Source: Actinomadura chibensis NBRC 106107 (GTDB taxonomy: Bacteria; Actinomycetota; Actinomycetes; Streptosporangiales; Streptosporangiaceae). From it: 64,000 nt of DNA. Of the stretch, positions 1 to 8,295 are shown in pieces; positions within the stretch are counted from its first letter, which is position 1, and each line of letters starts with the position of its first letter. The stretch lies in contig NZ_BCQP01000001.1 of the NCBI RefSeq assembly GCF_001552135.1, forward strand, positions 1 through 64,000, given 5' to 3'. Both the position numbers and the translations under genes were made by a program. Under the pieces are notes generated by a model. The model saw only the letters and a list, made by a program, of their open reading frames with translations. It ran no database searches and had not been told where the DNA came from.

Positions 1-521
1 TCGAGGGCGTCCATCCGGTCGGCGACCGGGACGGTCTCGTCCGCGAGGCGCCGGGCGAGCCGCTCCACGGTCGGGCGGTCCTTGCCCGGCACCGCCTTGG
101 CCGCCCGCGCGAACAGCAGTGACCCTTCGGTGAGCATGAGTTCGACGTCCTGGCCGCGCGGCACCTTGATCTGCGCGTCATGCCGCCAGTGCGCGATCGG
201 GTCGCCCCACGCCTCCACCCGAAAGGACCACGACCCCACCGCGGTCGGGGTCACCCGACCCGCCCACCGGTCCGACCCCGGGGCCACTTCGGCCATCGGC
301 ACACCCGGCAGCTCCTCGCCCTCCGGCGTCCGCAGCACCACCGCCGCGCCCAACCGCTCGTGCCCCTCCCGGAACACCGTCGCCGACACCTCGACCGTCT
401 CCCCCGCCACCGCCTTGGCGGGCCACCGCCCACACCCCACCACCGGCGCCACATCGAGGATCGGGACGCGACCGAGCCTCGGAATCCCGGTCCCGCTGGA
501 CGTCCCGGACTCGTCGTGCAT
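1..521 (-). CDS. glgE: GlgE maltosyltransferase, N-terminal part (cut by window edge)
   Basis: N-terminal 173 codons of alpha-1,4-glucan:maltose-1-phosphate maltosyltransferase, which extends glucans with maltose-1-phosphate in the cytosolic trehalose-to-glucan (GlgE) pathway. The visible part is the family's N-terminal beta-sandwich: a segment reading GRVPILDVAPVVGCGRWPAK, then VSATVFREGHERLGAAVVL, then an Ig-like stretch ending in HWRHDAQIKVP. The catalytic barrel lies beyond base 1. The ATG at 521 is chosen because GAGGAGG lies just upstream on the minus strand. It is divergent from glgP, as is common in actinobacteria, joining glucan synthesis with glucan phosphorolysis. Family call is confident; completeness cannot be judged. 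Confidence 0.88.
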   Translation of the reverse strand, partial: MHDESGTSSGTGIPRLGRVPILDVAPVVGCGRWPAKAVAGETVEVSATVFREGHERLGAAVVLRTPEGEELPGVPMAEVAPGSDRWAGRVTPTAVGSWSFRVEAWGDPIAHWRHDAQIKVPRGQDVELMLTEGSLLFARAAKAVPGKDRPTVERLARRLADETVPVADRMDAL

Positions 522-618
522 ATGGCCTCCTCTACCCGTGCGGGAATTCCGAAACGTCCATGCCCGCGAACCGGCGGATACCCCCTCCAAACCACCGATA
601 ACTGTGTGCGACGCGCCG

Positions 619-678
619 TTCACGCAACCCCGGCTGTCGCGTCCGCGCCGGGCACCGCATAGCGTGACGTTGCGTGAA
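619..678. promoter_or_regulatory. glgP leaderless promoter inside a 10-bp inverted repeat
   Basis: The glgE-glgP gap (522-673) holds a perfect inverted repeat, TTCACGCAAC at 619-628 and GTTGCGTGAA at 669-678. The right arm covers the glgP GTG start. A -10-like TAGCGT lies at 660-665, eight bases before that start, and no Shine-Dalgarno sequence is visible, so the transcript is probably leaderless. The arms bracket the -10 box, as expected for a regulator that bridges or occludes the promoter; that role is inference. Confidence 0.45.
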
Positions 679-3268
679 GGCAATCCGACGATTCACGGTC
701 CGGACCGTCCTCCCGGAGCCGCTCCGGCAACTGGAGGAGCTGGTCCTCAACCTGCGCTGGTCCTGGCACCACGAGACGCTCGACCTGTTCCGCGCGGTGG
801 ACCCGGCGCTGTGGAAGGCCGTCCACCACGACCCGGTGCGGCTGCTCGGCGAGGTCGCGCCGGAGCGGCTCGCGCGGCTGGCGGACGACCGTCGGTTCCT
901 GCGCCGGCTCCAGGACACCGCCGAGGACCTGCACGAATACCTGACCGCCCCCCGCTGGTACCAGGCCAGGCGGGACACGCCGAAGGCCATCGCCTACTTC
1001 TCGCCCGAGTACGGGATCACGGCCGCGCTGCCGCAGTACTCCGGCGGCCTCGGCATCCTCGCGGGCGACCATCTGAAGACCGCGAGCGACATGGGCGTCC
1101 CGATCATTGGGGTAGGACTTCTCTATCGGCACGGTTACTTCTCGCAGTCGCTGTCCCCGGACGGCTGGCAGCTGGAGCGCTACCCGCCGATCGACCCGAA
1201 CGGCCTGCCGCTGACGCTGCTGCGCGAGCCGGACGGCGCGCCCGTCCGCGTCGCCGTCGGGCTGCCGAAGGGCAAGGGCCTGCACGCGCAGGTGTGGGTC
1301 GCGCGGGTCGGGCGCGTCCCGCAACTGCTGCTCGACTCCGACGTCGAGGAGAACGACCGGTCGGCGCGGGACGTCACCGACCGCCTGTACGGGGGCGGCG
1401 GCGACCACCGGCTGCTGCAGGAGATGCTGCTCGGCATCGGCGGCGTCCGCGCGATCCGCGCGTACTGCCGCGTCACCGGGCATCCGGCGCCGGAGGTGTT
1501 CCACACCAACGAGGGGCACGCCGGGTTCCTCGGCCTGGAGCGCATCCGCGAACTGGCGGACGAGGACGGCCTGAGCTTCGACGAGGCCCTGGAGGCGGTC
1601 CGCGCGGGCACGGTGTTCACGACGCACACGCCCGTCCCGGCCGGGATCGACCGGTTCCCGCGCGACCTGATCGGCCGCTACTTCGGCGGCTCGAACGAGG
1701 AGGAGCGCGTCCCCGTCGACCGGATCCTCGCGCTCGGCGCGGAGGACTACCCGGGCGGCGACCGCACCGTGTTCAACATGGCCGTGATGGGCATGCGGCT
1801 GGCGCAGCGCGTCAACGGCGTCAGCGAGCTGCACGGGCGGGTCAGCCGCGAGATGTTCGGCGGGCTGTGGGGCGGCTTCGACACCGACGAGGTCCCGGTC
1901 GGGTCGATCACCAACGGCGTCCACGCGGGCACGTGGGTGGCCAGGGAGATCCTGGAGCTGGCCGCGCGGGAGCTGCCGTCGATCGTCGAGTCCGGGCAGG
2001 GCTGGGAGGAGGTCCGCACCCGGCCCGGCACCGAGCTGTGGCGGATCCGCGGCGTGCTGCGCCGCCGCCTCGTGCTGGAGGCGCGGCGGCGGCTGCGCGA
2101 GTCGTGGCGGCAGCGCGGCGCGAGCGAGGCCGAGGTGGCGTGGACCGACCACGCGCTCGACCCGGACGTGCTGACGATCGGGTTCGCCCGGCGCGTCCCG
2201 TCCTACAAGCGGCTGACGCTGATGATGAGCGACCCGGACCGGCTCCGCGCCCTCCTGCTGGACGAGGAGCGCCCCGTGCAGATCGTCGTCGCGGGCAAGG
2301 CGCACCCGGCGGACGAGGGCGGCAAGCGGCTCATCCAGGAGATCGTGCGGTTCAGCGGGCGCGAGGACGTCCGGCACCGGATCGTGTTCCTGCCCGACTA
2401 CGACATGGCGCTCGGGCAGCTCATGGTGCAGGGCTGCGACGTGTGGATGAACAACCCGCTGCGGCCGCTGGAGGCGTGCGGCACGTCCGGGATGAAGTCG
2501 GCGCTGAACGGCGGGCTGAACCTGTCGATCCTCGACGGCTGGTGGGACGAGTGGTACGACGGCCAGAACGGCTGGGCGATCCCGTCCGCCGACGGCCTCG
2601 CGAGCCCCGACCGGCGGGACGAGCTGGAGGCAGCCGCCCTCTACGAGCTGATCGAGGACCACGTCGCCGTCACCTTCTACGACCGCGACGCGAGCGGCCT
2701 GCCGCGGCGCTGGCTGGAGATGGTGAAGCACACGATCGCGACGCTCGGCCCGAAGGTGCTCGCGTCCCGGATGCTGCGCGACTACGTCGACGAGCTGTAC
2801 ACCCCGGCCGCCGCCGCGGCGCGGGCGATGACCGCCGACAAGTTCGCGGGCGCCCGCGCGCTCGCGGCGTGGAAGCAGCGGGTCCGCCGGGCGTGGCCGG
2901 ACGTCGCCGTCGAGCACGTCGAGTCGGACGGGGCGGACAGCCCGCAGGTCGGCGCCCGCCTCACCGTGCGGGCCGTCGTCGCGCTCGGCGGACTCGACCC
3001 CGACGACGTCGCCGTGGAGGTCGTGTACGGCCGCGTCGACGACTCCGACGCCCTCGTCGCGCCGTCCTACCTGGAGCTCGCGGAGGGGGAGCCCGCCGGG
3101 AACGGGCGCCGCCGGTACGCGGGCGAGGTCCCGCTCGGGCGCAGCGGCGCGTTCGGCTACAGCGTCCGCGTGGTCCCGAACCACCCGCTGCTGTCGGGCC
3201 GCGCCGAGCTCGGCCTGGTCGCCCTGCCGCCCGCCCCGCCCGGCATGACGAACGGCGACCTGCGCTAG
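674..3268 (+). CDS. glgP: alpha-glucan (glycogen) phosphorylase, GlgP type
   Basis: 864-residue cytosolic alpha-glucan phosphorylase, releasing glucose-1-phosphate from glycogen or maltodextrin with a PLP cofactor. It belongs to the shorter bacterial/archaeal family: an N-terminal DUF3417-like segment (MKAIRRFTVRTVLPEPLRQL onward), the AYFSPEYGI and GGLGILAGDHLK motifs near residues 110-140, HTNEGHAGF near 277 and a C-terminal PLP region with CGTSGMKSALNGGLNLS near 610. The GTG start at 674 follows a -10 box closely. Its stop overlaps the convergent membrane-protein gene by four bases (CTAG). Divergent from glgE, so the pair covers both directions of glucan turnover. No missing key residues seen. 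Confidence 0.93.
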   Translation: MKAIRRFTVRTVLPEPLRQLEELVLNLRWSWHHETLDLFRAVDPALWKAVHHDPVRLLGEVAPERLARLADDRRFLRRLQDTAEDLHEYLTAPRWYQARRDTPKAIAYFSPEYGITAALPQYSGGLGILAGDHLKTASDMGVPIIGVGLLYRHGYFSQSLSPDGWQLERYPPIDPNGLPLTLLREPDGAPVRVAVGLPKGKGLHAQVWVARVGRVPQLLLDSDVEENDRSARDVTDRLYGGGGDHRLLQEMLLGIGGVRAIRAYCRVTGHPAPEVFHTNEGHAGFLGLERIRELADEDGLSFDEALEAVRAGTVFTTHTPVPAGIDRFPRDLIGRYFGGSNEEERVPVDRILALGAEDYPGGDRTVFNMAVMGMRLAQRVNGVSELHGRVSREMFGGLWGGFDTDEVPVGSITNGVHAGTWVAREILELAARELPSIVESGQGWEEVRTRPGTELWRIRGVLRRRLVLEARRRLRESWRQRGASEAEVAWTDHALDPDVLTIGFARRVPSYKRLTLMMSDPDRLRALLLDEERPVQIVVAGKAHPADEGGKRLIQEIVRFSGREDVRHRIVFLPDYDMALGQLMVQGCDVWMNNPLRPLEACGTSGMKSALNGGLNLSILDGWWDEWYDGQNGWAIPSADGLASPDRRDELEAAALYELIEDHVAVTFYDRDASGLPRRWLEMVKHTIATLGPKVLASRMLRDYVDELYTPAAAAARAMTADKFAGARALAAWKQRVRRAWPDVAVEHVESDGADSPQVGARLTVRAVVALGGLDPDDVAVEVVYGRVDDSDALVAPSYLELAEGEPAGNGRRRYAGEVPLGRSGAFGYSVRVVPNHPLLSGRAELGLVALPPAPPGMTNGDLR

Positions 3269-3840
3269 ACCGGCAGGGGCTCGTCGTCCTCGGCGGGCGG
3301 GTCGGGGAGCTGCCAGGCCGCGACGACCAGCGGCAGGACGAGGTGCGTCGCGAGCAGGGCGATCAGGATCAGGAAGAGGGCGGCGCCGGGGATCTGGGAC
3401 TCGCGGCCGTCCCGGTCGGCGACGGTGGTCGCCAGCAGGACGGCGACCATCACGGCGGTGGTGGCCCGGTGCGCCGAGGCGAACGCGCGGAGCCGCGCGG
3501 TGAGCTGCCGTTCGTCCAGCTCGCGCTCCCGCCTGGACGTCACGCCGCCGGTCAGCGCGATGAGCTGGCCGCCGAGCGGGAACCCGGCCACCACCAGCAC
3601 GCCGAGGACCACGAAGTTCACGATCACCGCGGTGTCGCTCGGGGCCAGCGCCCAGGAGACGGCGGCGTCCACCCAGAGCAGGCTCAGCGTGACGGCGGCG
3701 GCTCCGGCGAGGACGCGGCGGGGACGGCGGCGGGCGTAGCGGGCGGGCATCCGCCGCGCCAGCTCCTCGTCGAGGGCGGCGAGGCGGGCGGCGCGCCTGC
3801 GCCGGGACCGCTCCAGCCGCCCGGCGGCGCGGTTCGTCAT
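3265..3840 (-). CDS. four-helix membrane protein of unknown function
   Basis: 191-residue integral membrane protein with no recognised enzymatic motif. It has an Arg-rich cytosolic start (residues 1-40) and four predicted membrane helices at about 45-65, 72-95, 128-145 and 155-178, with an acidic tail ending PPAEDDEPLPV. Its ATG overlaps the stop of the upstream XRE regulator (ATGA), so the two are translationally coupled. Small XRE regulators followed by a DUF-type membrane protein are a recurrent bacterial pair; the membrane protein may be the regulated product or a sensor. It converges on glgP with a four-base overlap. Function unknown. Confidence 0.75.
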   Translation of the reverse strand: MTNRAAGRLERSRRRRAARLAALDEELARRMPARYARRRPRRVLAGAAAVTLSLLWVDAAVSWALAPSDTAVIVNFVVLGVLVVAGFPLGGQLIALTGGVTSRRERELDERQLTARLRAFASAHRATTAVMVAVLLATTVADRDGRESQIPGAALFLILIALLATHLVLPLVVAAWQLPDPPAEDDEPLPV

Positions 3841-4124
3841 GACGGGTCTCCGATCCTCGGGAAGGGTTTCAGCGAGAAGACGACCTCGACCGGCACCTCG
3901 AAGTAGTCGGCGATGCGCAGCGCGAGGTGGAGGCTGGGGCTGTACTCGCCCCGCTCCAGGTAGCCGACCGTCTGGTAGTGGACGCCCAGCGCGGCGGCGA
4001 GGTCGCGGCGCGACACGCCGCGCTCGGCCCGCAGCACCGTGATCCGGTTGTGGACGGCCTCCTTGTCGGCGGACGGGTCGGCGGCCTCCTTGTCGGCGGG
4101 GGCCTTGTCGGCCTTGCGGATCAT
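3837..4124 (-). CDS. XRE-family transcriptional regulator
   Basis: 95-residue DNA-binding protein with one Cro/CI-type helix-turn-helix at about residues 30-84: RITVLRAERGVSRRDLAAAL, HYQTVGYLERGEYSPSLHLA, and the typical tail DYFEVPVEVVFSL. This matches the small YgzD/SinR-like group that partners membrane proteins. The first 25 residues are an unusual Lys/Asp/Glu-rich stretch in which ADKEA repeats (PADKEAADPSADKEA), encoded by an imperfect DNA repeat of ggcggcctccttgtcggc. Coupled by ATGA overlap to the membrane protein downstream. Probably autoregulated through the dyad at 4210-4223. The ATG at 4124 has weak ribosome-binding evidence, and a start further in cannot be excluded. Confidence 0.85.
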   Translation of the reverse strand: MIRKADKAPADKEAADPSADKEAVHNRITVLRAERGVSRRDLAAALGVHYQTVGYLERGEYSPSLHLALRIADYFEVPVEVVFSLKPFPRIGDPS

Positions 4125-4269
4125 GTGGCCCGCCTCTGGGCCACCGGTTCGCTCATGGACACCCCCGTACGGGTACTTGGATCATTCGCCGTATCACTGC
4201 GGCTCTTGATAGTAGAAGTACTACATCTCATCGCAGACGTGCAAGCCGCTGGACGGGAGCGCCCCGCGG
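4125..4269 (-). promoter_or_regulatory. promoter/operator region of the XRE-membrane protein operon
   Basis: Non-coding gap between the XRE regulator and the SWIM protein stop. It contains a compact dyad TAGTA-GAAG-TACTA at 4210-4223 in an AT-richer patch that stands out from the surrounding sequence. A TTGCAC -35-like hexamer precedes it on the minus strand. An XRE regulator typically binds a short palindrome at its own promoter, so this is the best operator candidate; that link is inferred from position. Confidence 0.4.
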
Positions 4270-5061
4270 TCAGTCGGTGTCGGCGGGCTCTCCGGCCAGG
4301 GCCTCGTAGGCGGGGGCGAGGACCTCCGCCAGACCGCGGCGGCGGATCTTCACCGGCGGCGGAGGGACGACCTGGAGCACGAGGCCCGGCGGCGCGGGCG
4401 GGACGGCCGGCCGGTCGCGCAGCCCCGCGAGCCCGGACGGCGGCGTCCAGAACCCGGCGGCGGTGAGCGGCTCGTCGGCCATGTCGAGCGGGTCGGGCTC
4501 CACGGCGGAGTCGCGGCGCAGCGACGAGAGCAGGCTCTCGCGGCCCCGCCCGTTCCACAGCAGGATCAGGAAGGGGTCGTCGTCGAACTTCTCCGCCAGC
4601 AGGTACAGGACGGCGGCGGCGTGCTTGCACGGGTCGCCCCAGTCGGGGCAGTCGCACATCAGGTGCAGGTCGGACGCCTCGCCGGGGAACAGCGACAGCC
4701 CCAGCTCGGCGAACACCCACTCGATCTCCGGCGGCATCTCCCCGGCGAGCAGCCGCGCCTTGAACACCGCGCGGGACGCGAGCTCGCGCTCCACCGCGCG
4801 CCAGCCGTCCGGGTCGATGGCGTCGATGCCGAGCGCCACCTCGTACGGGTCGGGCGCCGTGCCGCGCACCCGCGCCGTCACCTCGTAGGGGGACACCTTC
4901 AGGTCGAACACGTTGCCCTTGCGCGCGTACGTCCGGCCGCGCTGGAGGCGTCCGGCGTCGGCGAACGACTCGACCAGGTCGATGAAGCGGCGCGACCACC
5001 ACCGCGCGCCGATCGAGCCGCGCCTCGTGCGGGCCCGGAGGCCCTCCGGCTCCTCGGACAT
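4270..5061 (-). CDS. SWIM zinc-finger protein
   Basis: 263-residue protein with a SWIM-type zinc finger, CDCPDWGDPCKH (CxC...CxH), at about residue 125, in the usual context of a basic N terminus (ARWWSRRFIDLVESF) and the helical tract after it (AAAVLYLLAEKF). SWIM fingers bind nucleic acid or protein and in actinobacteria this family sits beside SNF2 helicases. Here its ATG (5059-5061) overlaps the helicase stop (ATGA), so the two are made together and probably act together, likely in DNA repair or chromosome remodelling. The Pro-rich C-terminal part carries no known motif. Confidence 0.88.
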   Translation of the reverse strand: MSEEPEGLRARTRRGSIGARWWSRRFIDLVESFADAGRLQRGRTYARKGNVFDLKVSPYEVTARVRGTAPDPYEVALGIDAIDPDGWRAVERELASRAVFKARLLAGEMPPEIEWVFAELGLSLFPGEASDLHLMCDCPDWGDPCKHAAAVLYLLAEKFDDDPFLILLWNGRGRESLLSSLRRDSAVEPDPLDMADEPLTAAGFWTPPSGLAGLRDRPAVPPAPPGLVLQVVPPPPVKIRRRGLAEVLAPAYEALAGEPADTD

Positions 5062-8000
5062 CAGCCGCTCACCGCGTCGGGGGACAGGCGCAGGACGTCG
5101 CGCAGCTCGGCGACCGACAGCTCGGTCAGCCAGTCCTCGCCGGTGCCGACGATCGAGTCGGCGAGGGCCTTCTTGCGCTCGATCATCTCGTCGACGCGCT
5201 CCTCCATCGTCCCGACGCAGATGAACTTGCGGACCTGGACGTTGCGGGTCTGCCCGATGCGGAACGCGCGGTCGGTCGCCTGGTCCTCGACGGCGGGGTT
5301 CCACCAGCGGTCGACGTGGACGACGTGGTTCGCGGCCGTCAGCGTCAGGCCCGTCCCGGCCGCCTTCAGCGACAGCAGGAAGACGGACGGCTCGGCGTCG
5401 CCCTGGAACCGCTGGACGAGGTCGTCGCGCGCCTGCTTGGACGTCCCGCCGTGCAGCCACAGCACCGGGCGTTCGAGCCGCCCCGCGAGATACGGCTGGA
5501 GCATCGAGCCGAACTCGGCGTACTGGGTGAACACCAGCGCCTTCTCGCCCCGGCCGAGCACCTCGGCGCAGATCTCCTCCAGCCGTTCGAGCTTGCCGGA
5601 CCGGCCGGGCAGCCGCGAGCCGTCCTTGAGGAGCTGCGCCGGATGGTTGCAGACCTGCTTGAGCTTCGCCATCGTCGCGAGGACGAGCCCGCGCCGCTGC
5701 GTCTCGTCGGCCTCGGCGATCTGCTGGAGCATGTCGTCGACGGTCGCCCGGTAGAGCGACGCCTGCTCGGCGGTCAGGTTGCAGTAGACCTTGATCTCCT
5801 GCTTCTCCGGCAGGTCGGAGATGATCGAGGTGTCGGTCTTCAGGCGGCGCAGGACGAACGGCTGGGTGGCCCGCTTCAGCGCGAGCGCGGCCTGCTCGTC
5901 GCCGTCCCGCTCGATCGGGATCGCGAACCGCCGCCGGAACGCGGCGCGCGGGCCGAGCAGCCCCGGGTTCGCGAACTCCATGATCGACCACAGCTCGGTG
6001 AGGTGGTTCTCGACCGGGGTGCCGGTGAGCGCGATGCGGGTGCGCGCCGGGATGCTGCGGACCGCCCTGGCCTGGCGCGTCCCGCTGTTCTTGAGCGCCT
6101 GCGCCTCGTCGCAGACGACCCGCTCCCAGGCGATCTCGGCGAGGGACTCGGCGTCGCGGGTCGCCGTCCCGTAGGTGGTGAGGACGAGGTCGGCGCCCGC
6201 CGCGGCCTGGACGAGGTCGTCGCCGCGGTGCCGTCCCGTCCCGTGGTGGACGTAGACGCGCAGCTTCGGCGTGAACCGCGCCGCCTCCCGCTGCCAGTTC
6301 CCGACCAGCGACATCGGCAGGATCGCCAGCGTCGGGCCGGGCGCGGCGCCGCCCTCCCGCTCGTGCGCGAGCAGCGACAGGACGGAGATCGTCTTGCCGA
6401 GCCCCATGTCGTCGGCGAGCAGGGCGCCGAGGCCGAGGCCGTCCATGAAGGCGAGCCAGGCGAGGCCGCGCTCCTGGTAGGGGCGCAGCTCGGCGTCGAG
6501 CTCGTCGGGCGTGCGCATCGGGACGAGCCGCCGGTCGGCCTCCCCGGACAGCAGGTCGCCGAGCGCCCCGCCCGCCTCGACGCTGGTCAGCGGGAGCGCG
6601 TCGGCACCCGCGTGGATGACGGCGCGGACCGCCTCCGCCGCCGTCATCCGGCCGCGCCGGGGATGGCGCAGGAAGTCGAGGGCGGCTTCGAGCTGGTGCT
6701 CGTCCAGCTCGACCCACTGGCCGCGCAGCCGGACGAGCGGCGTCTTCAACCGGGCCAGCTCCGCGAGCTCCTCCTCGTCGATGCTCTCGTCGCCGATGGC
6801 GAGGTCCCAGCGGAAGTCGACCATGGCCTTCAGGTCGAAGCCCGACGACGCCGCCGACCCGGACGACGCCTCGGGGTCGTCGTTGCGCGCCGTCAGCTTC
6901 ATGCCGAGCTTCGCCTTGCCCGCCCACTGCGGCAGCAGCACGCCGAACCCGGCGGCGGCGAGCATCGGCGCCGCCTGCCGCAGGAAGCGGAACGCGCCCG
7001 CCGTGTCGAGCGGCAGCTCGGCGGGGGACGGGCCGTCCAGCGCCGGGGACAGGTCGGGGAACAGCCGCAGCGCGCGGCCGAGGCCGGTGAGCAGCGTCTC
7101 CTCGGCGCGCGGGATCGAGGCGGCCTCGCCCTCCCAGACCGTCGCCGCCGGGACGTAGAGGCTCGGGTCGTCGGTGCCCTGGAGCGCGAACTCGACGCGC
7201 CACGCGGCCTTCTTCTCGTCGCCCTTCTTCTCGTCGTCGTCGGGGCCGGGCTCGGCGAGCCGGAAGCACACCCGCAGCGGGCCGGACGGGCGGCGCGCGG
7301 CGGCGGCCCAGGCGTCCAGCTCGGCGATCAGGTCGTCCGGGTCGTCGCGCGGCTCCCGGGCGACCGCCGCGGACGGCCCGGTGAGCGCGGCGGCCCAGCG
7401 CTCGGCGAGCGGCAGCCGCTCGGGGACCTTGCCGCGCCGGGGCGCGAGCAGCGGATGCGGCACCACCCCGCGGACCGCCGTGTCGACCAGCCCGGACAGC
7501 GCCTCGCGCAGCACCTCGGCGGCGGGCCGCCCGCCGTCGGCCGCGCGGCAGGCGGCGGGCATCGCGCGGGCCAGCGCCCGGAAGCGGGCCGGTTCGTCCA
7601 GCACGGGCCGCCAGCGGGCGACGAGGTCGCCGTCCTCGCGCAGCAGTGCGGGCAGCACCTGCCCCCGCTCCGTCAGCCGGACGGCCTCGCCCGCGACCAG
7701 GCACAGGAAGCGCAGGTCGCCGCCGGGGACCACGTCGGCGCTCTCCTCGGCGGCCTGGAGCAGCGCCATCGCGGGGAACGGCTCAAGCACGAGCGCCGGG
7801 ACGCGCCACATGCGCAGCTCGGGCTCGTCCGCCACCGGCTCGGACCCGAGCTCGGCGGACGGCAGCGGACGCCCCCCGGACGTCGGCAGCGCCATCGCCA
7901 ACTCCACCCGGATCGCGTTCCGGACGAACGCCTCATACGACGTCCCCGCGAAGTCACGAGTGGCGAAGGGATGCATGTCGTCAGAAGAAAGCCCATACCG

Positions 8001-8159
8001 CCCTGTTTCTTGTGGGGGGTCGACCCCCCACACCCCCCGGGGTGGCGCTCCGGCCCGGTTCCCTCCACTCCGCTGGCGCTCCGTTCCGGGAACCGGGCCG
8101 GAGCGCTCGGCCCACAGGCACAGCGCACCGCCATGCCAGGTGGCGTGGGCGACGAGCAT
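5061..8159 (-). CDS. SNF2-family DEAD/DEAH helicase (HepA-like)
   Basis: About 1032-residue SNF2 ATPase. The N-terminal half is the actinobacterial helicase-associated region; the motor follows from about residue 565: GALLADDMGLGKTISVLSLL (Walker A), VCDEAQALKN (DExx box), LTGTPVENHLTELWSIMEF, and in the second lobe VFTQYAEFGSML, LSLKAAGTGLTLTAANHVVH and DQATDRAFRIGQTRNVQV. All helicase motifs are intact. It probably remodels protein-DNA or RNA polymerase complexes. The ATG at 8159 is preferred because MLVAHATWHGGALCLWAE matches the family start; GTG at 8165 is possible. Residues about 18-51 are encoded by a palindromic repeat element (8011-8106) inserted in frame. Coupled to the SWIM gene downstream. 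Confidence 0.9.
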   Translation of the reverse strand: MLVAHATWHGGALCLWAERSGPVPGTERQRSGGNRAGAPPRGVWGVDPPQETGRYGLSSDDMHPFATRDFAGTSYEAFVRNAIRVELAMALPTSGGRPLPSAELGSEPVADEPELRMWRVPALVLEPFPAMALLQAAEESADVVPGGDLRFLCLVAGEAVRLTERGQVLPALLREDGDLVARWRPVLDEPARFRALARAMPAACRAADGGRPAAEVLREALSGLVDTAVRGVVPHPLLAPRRGKVPERLPLAERWAAALTGPSAAVAREPRDDPDDLIAELDAWAAAARRPSGPLRVCFRLAEPGPDDDEKKGDEKKAAWRVEFALQGTDDPSLYVPAATVWEGEAASIPRAEETLLTGLGRALRLFPDLSPALDGPSPAELPLDTAGAFRFLRQAAPMLAAAGFGVLLPQWAGKAKLGMKLTARNDDPEASSGSAASSGFDLKAMVDFRWDLAIGDESIDEEELAELARLKTPLVRLRGQWVELDEHQLEAALDFLRHPRRGRMTAAEAVRAVIHAGADALPLTSVEAGGALGDLLSGEADRRLVPMRTPDELDAELRPYQERGLAWLAFMDGLGLGALLADDMGLGKTISVLSLLAHEREGGAAPGPTLAILPMSLVGNWQREAARFTPKLRVYVHHGTGRHRGDDLVQAAAGADLVLTTYGTATRDAESLAEIAWERVVCDEAQALKNSGTRQARAVRSIPARTRIALTGTPVENHLTELWSIMEFANPGLLGPRAAFRRRFAIPIERDGDEQAALALKRATQPFVLRRLKTDTSIISDLPEKQEIKVYCNLTAEQASLYRATVDDMLQQIAEADETQRRGLVLATMAKLKQVCNHPAQLLKDGSRLPGRSGKLERLEEICAEVLGRGEKALVFTQYAEFGSMLQPYLAGRLERPVLWLHGGTSKQARDDLVQRFQGDAEPSVFLLSLKAAGTGLTLTAANHVVHVDRWWNPAVEDQATDRAFRIGQTRNVQVRKFICVGTMEERVDEMIERKKALADSIVGTGEDWLTELSVAELRDVLRLSPDAVSG
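8011..8106. repeat. REP-like double-palindrome element inside the helicase gene
   Basis: Two strong palindromes lie back to back. Positions 8011-8032 are a perfect 22-bp palindrome centred on GGGGTCGACCCC. Positions 8045-8063 (GCGCTCCGGCCCGGTTCCC) and 8088-8106 are perfect 19-bp inverted arms around a 24-base loop. A run ACACCCCCCGG joins them. The core CGACCCCCCA recurs at 30977-30986 upstream of the first GGDEF-EAL gene. The whole element is read through by the helicase frame, giving residues rich in Gly, Arg and Pro between the conserved N terminus and MHPFA. Confidence 0.75.
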
Positions 8160-8295
8160 GGTCACCGAAGCTACCAGCAGCCTCTGACGTTTCGTTTCGT
8201 GCCCGGCGTCGCGCGGCCGACCGCCGTCACGGTGGCCGCGGACCGTCGCGTTAGGCTCGTGGCGTTTGCCGCCGTTTCATTCCAGGAGGGTCGCC

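Noticed and set aside
82..3906. Very long open frames in other phases and on the opposite strand of glgP, and likewise over the helicase, ligA, GGDEF-EAL and gatAB genes
   Set aside because: They are Arg/Pro/Ala-rich shadows of real genes caused by high GC; they lack family motifs and ribosome-binding sites.
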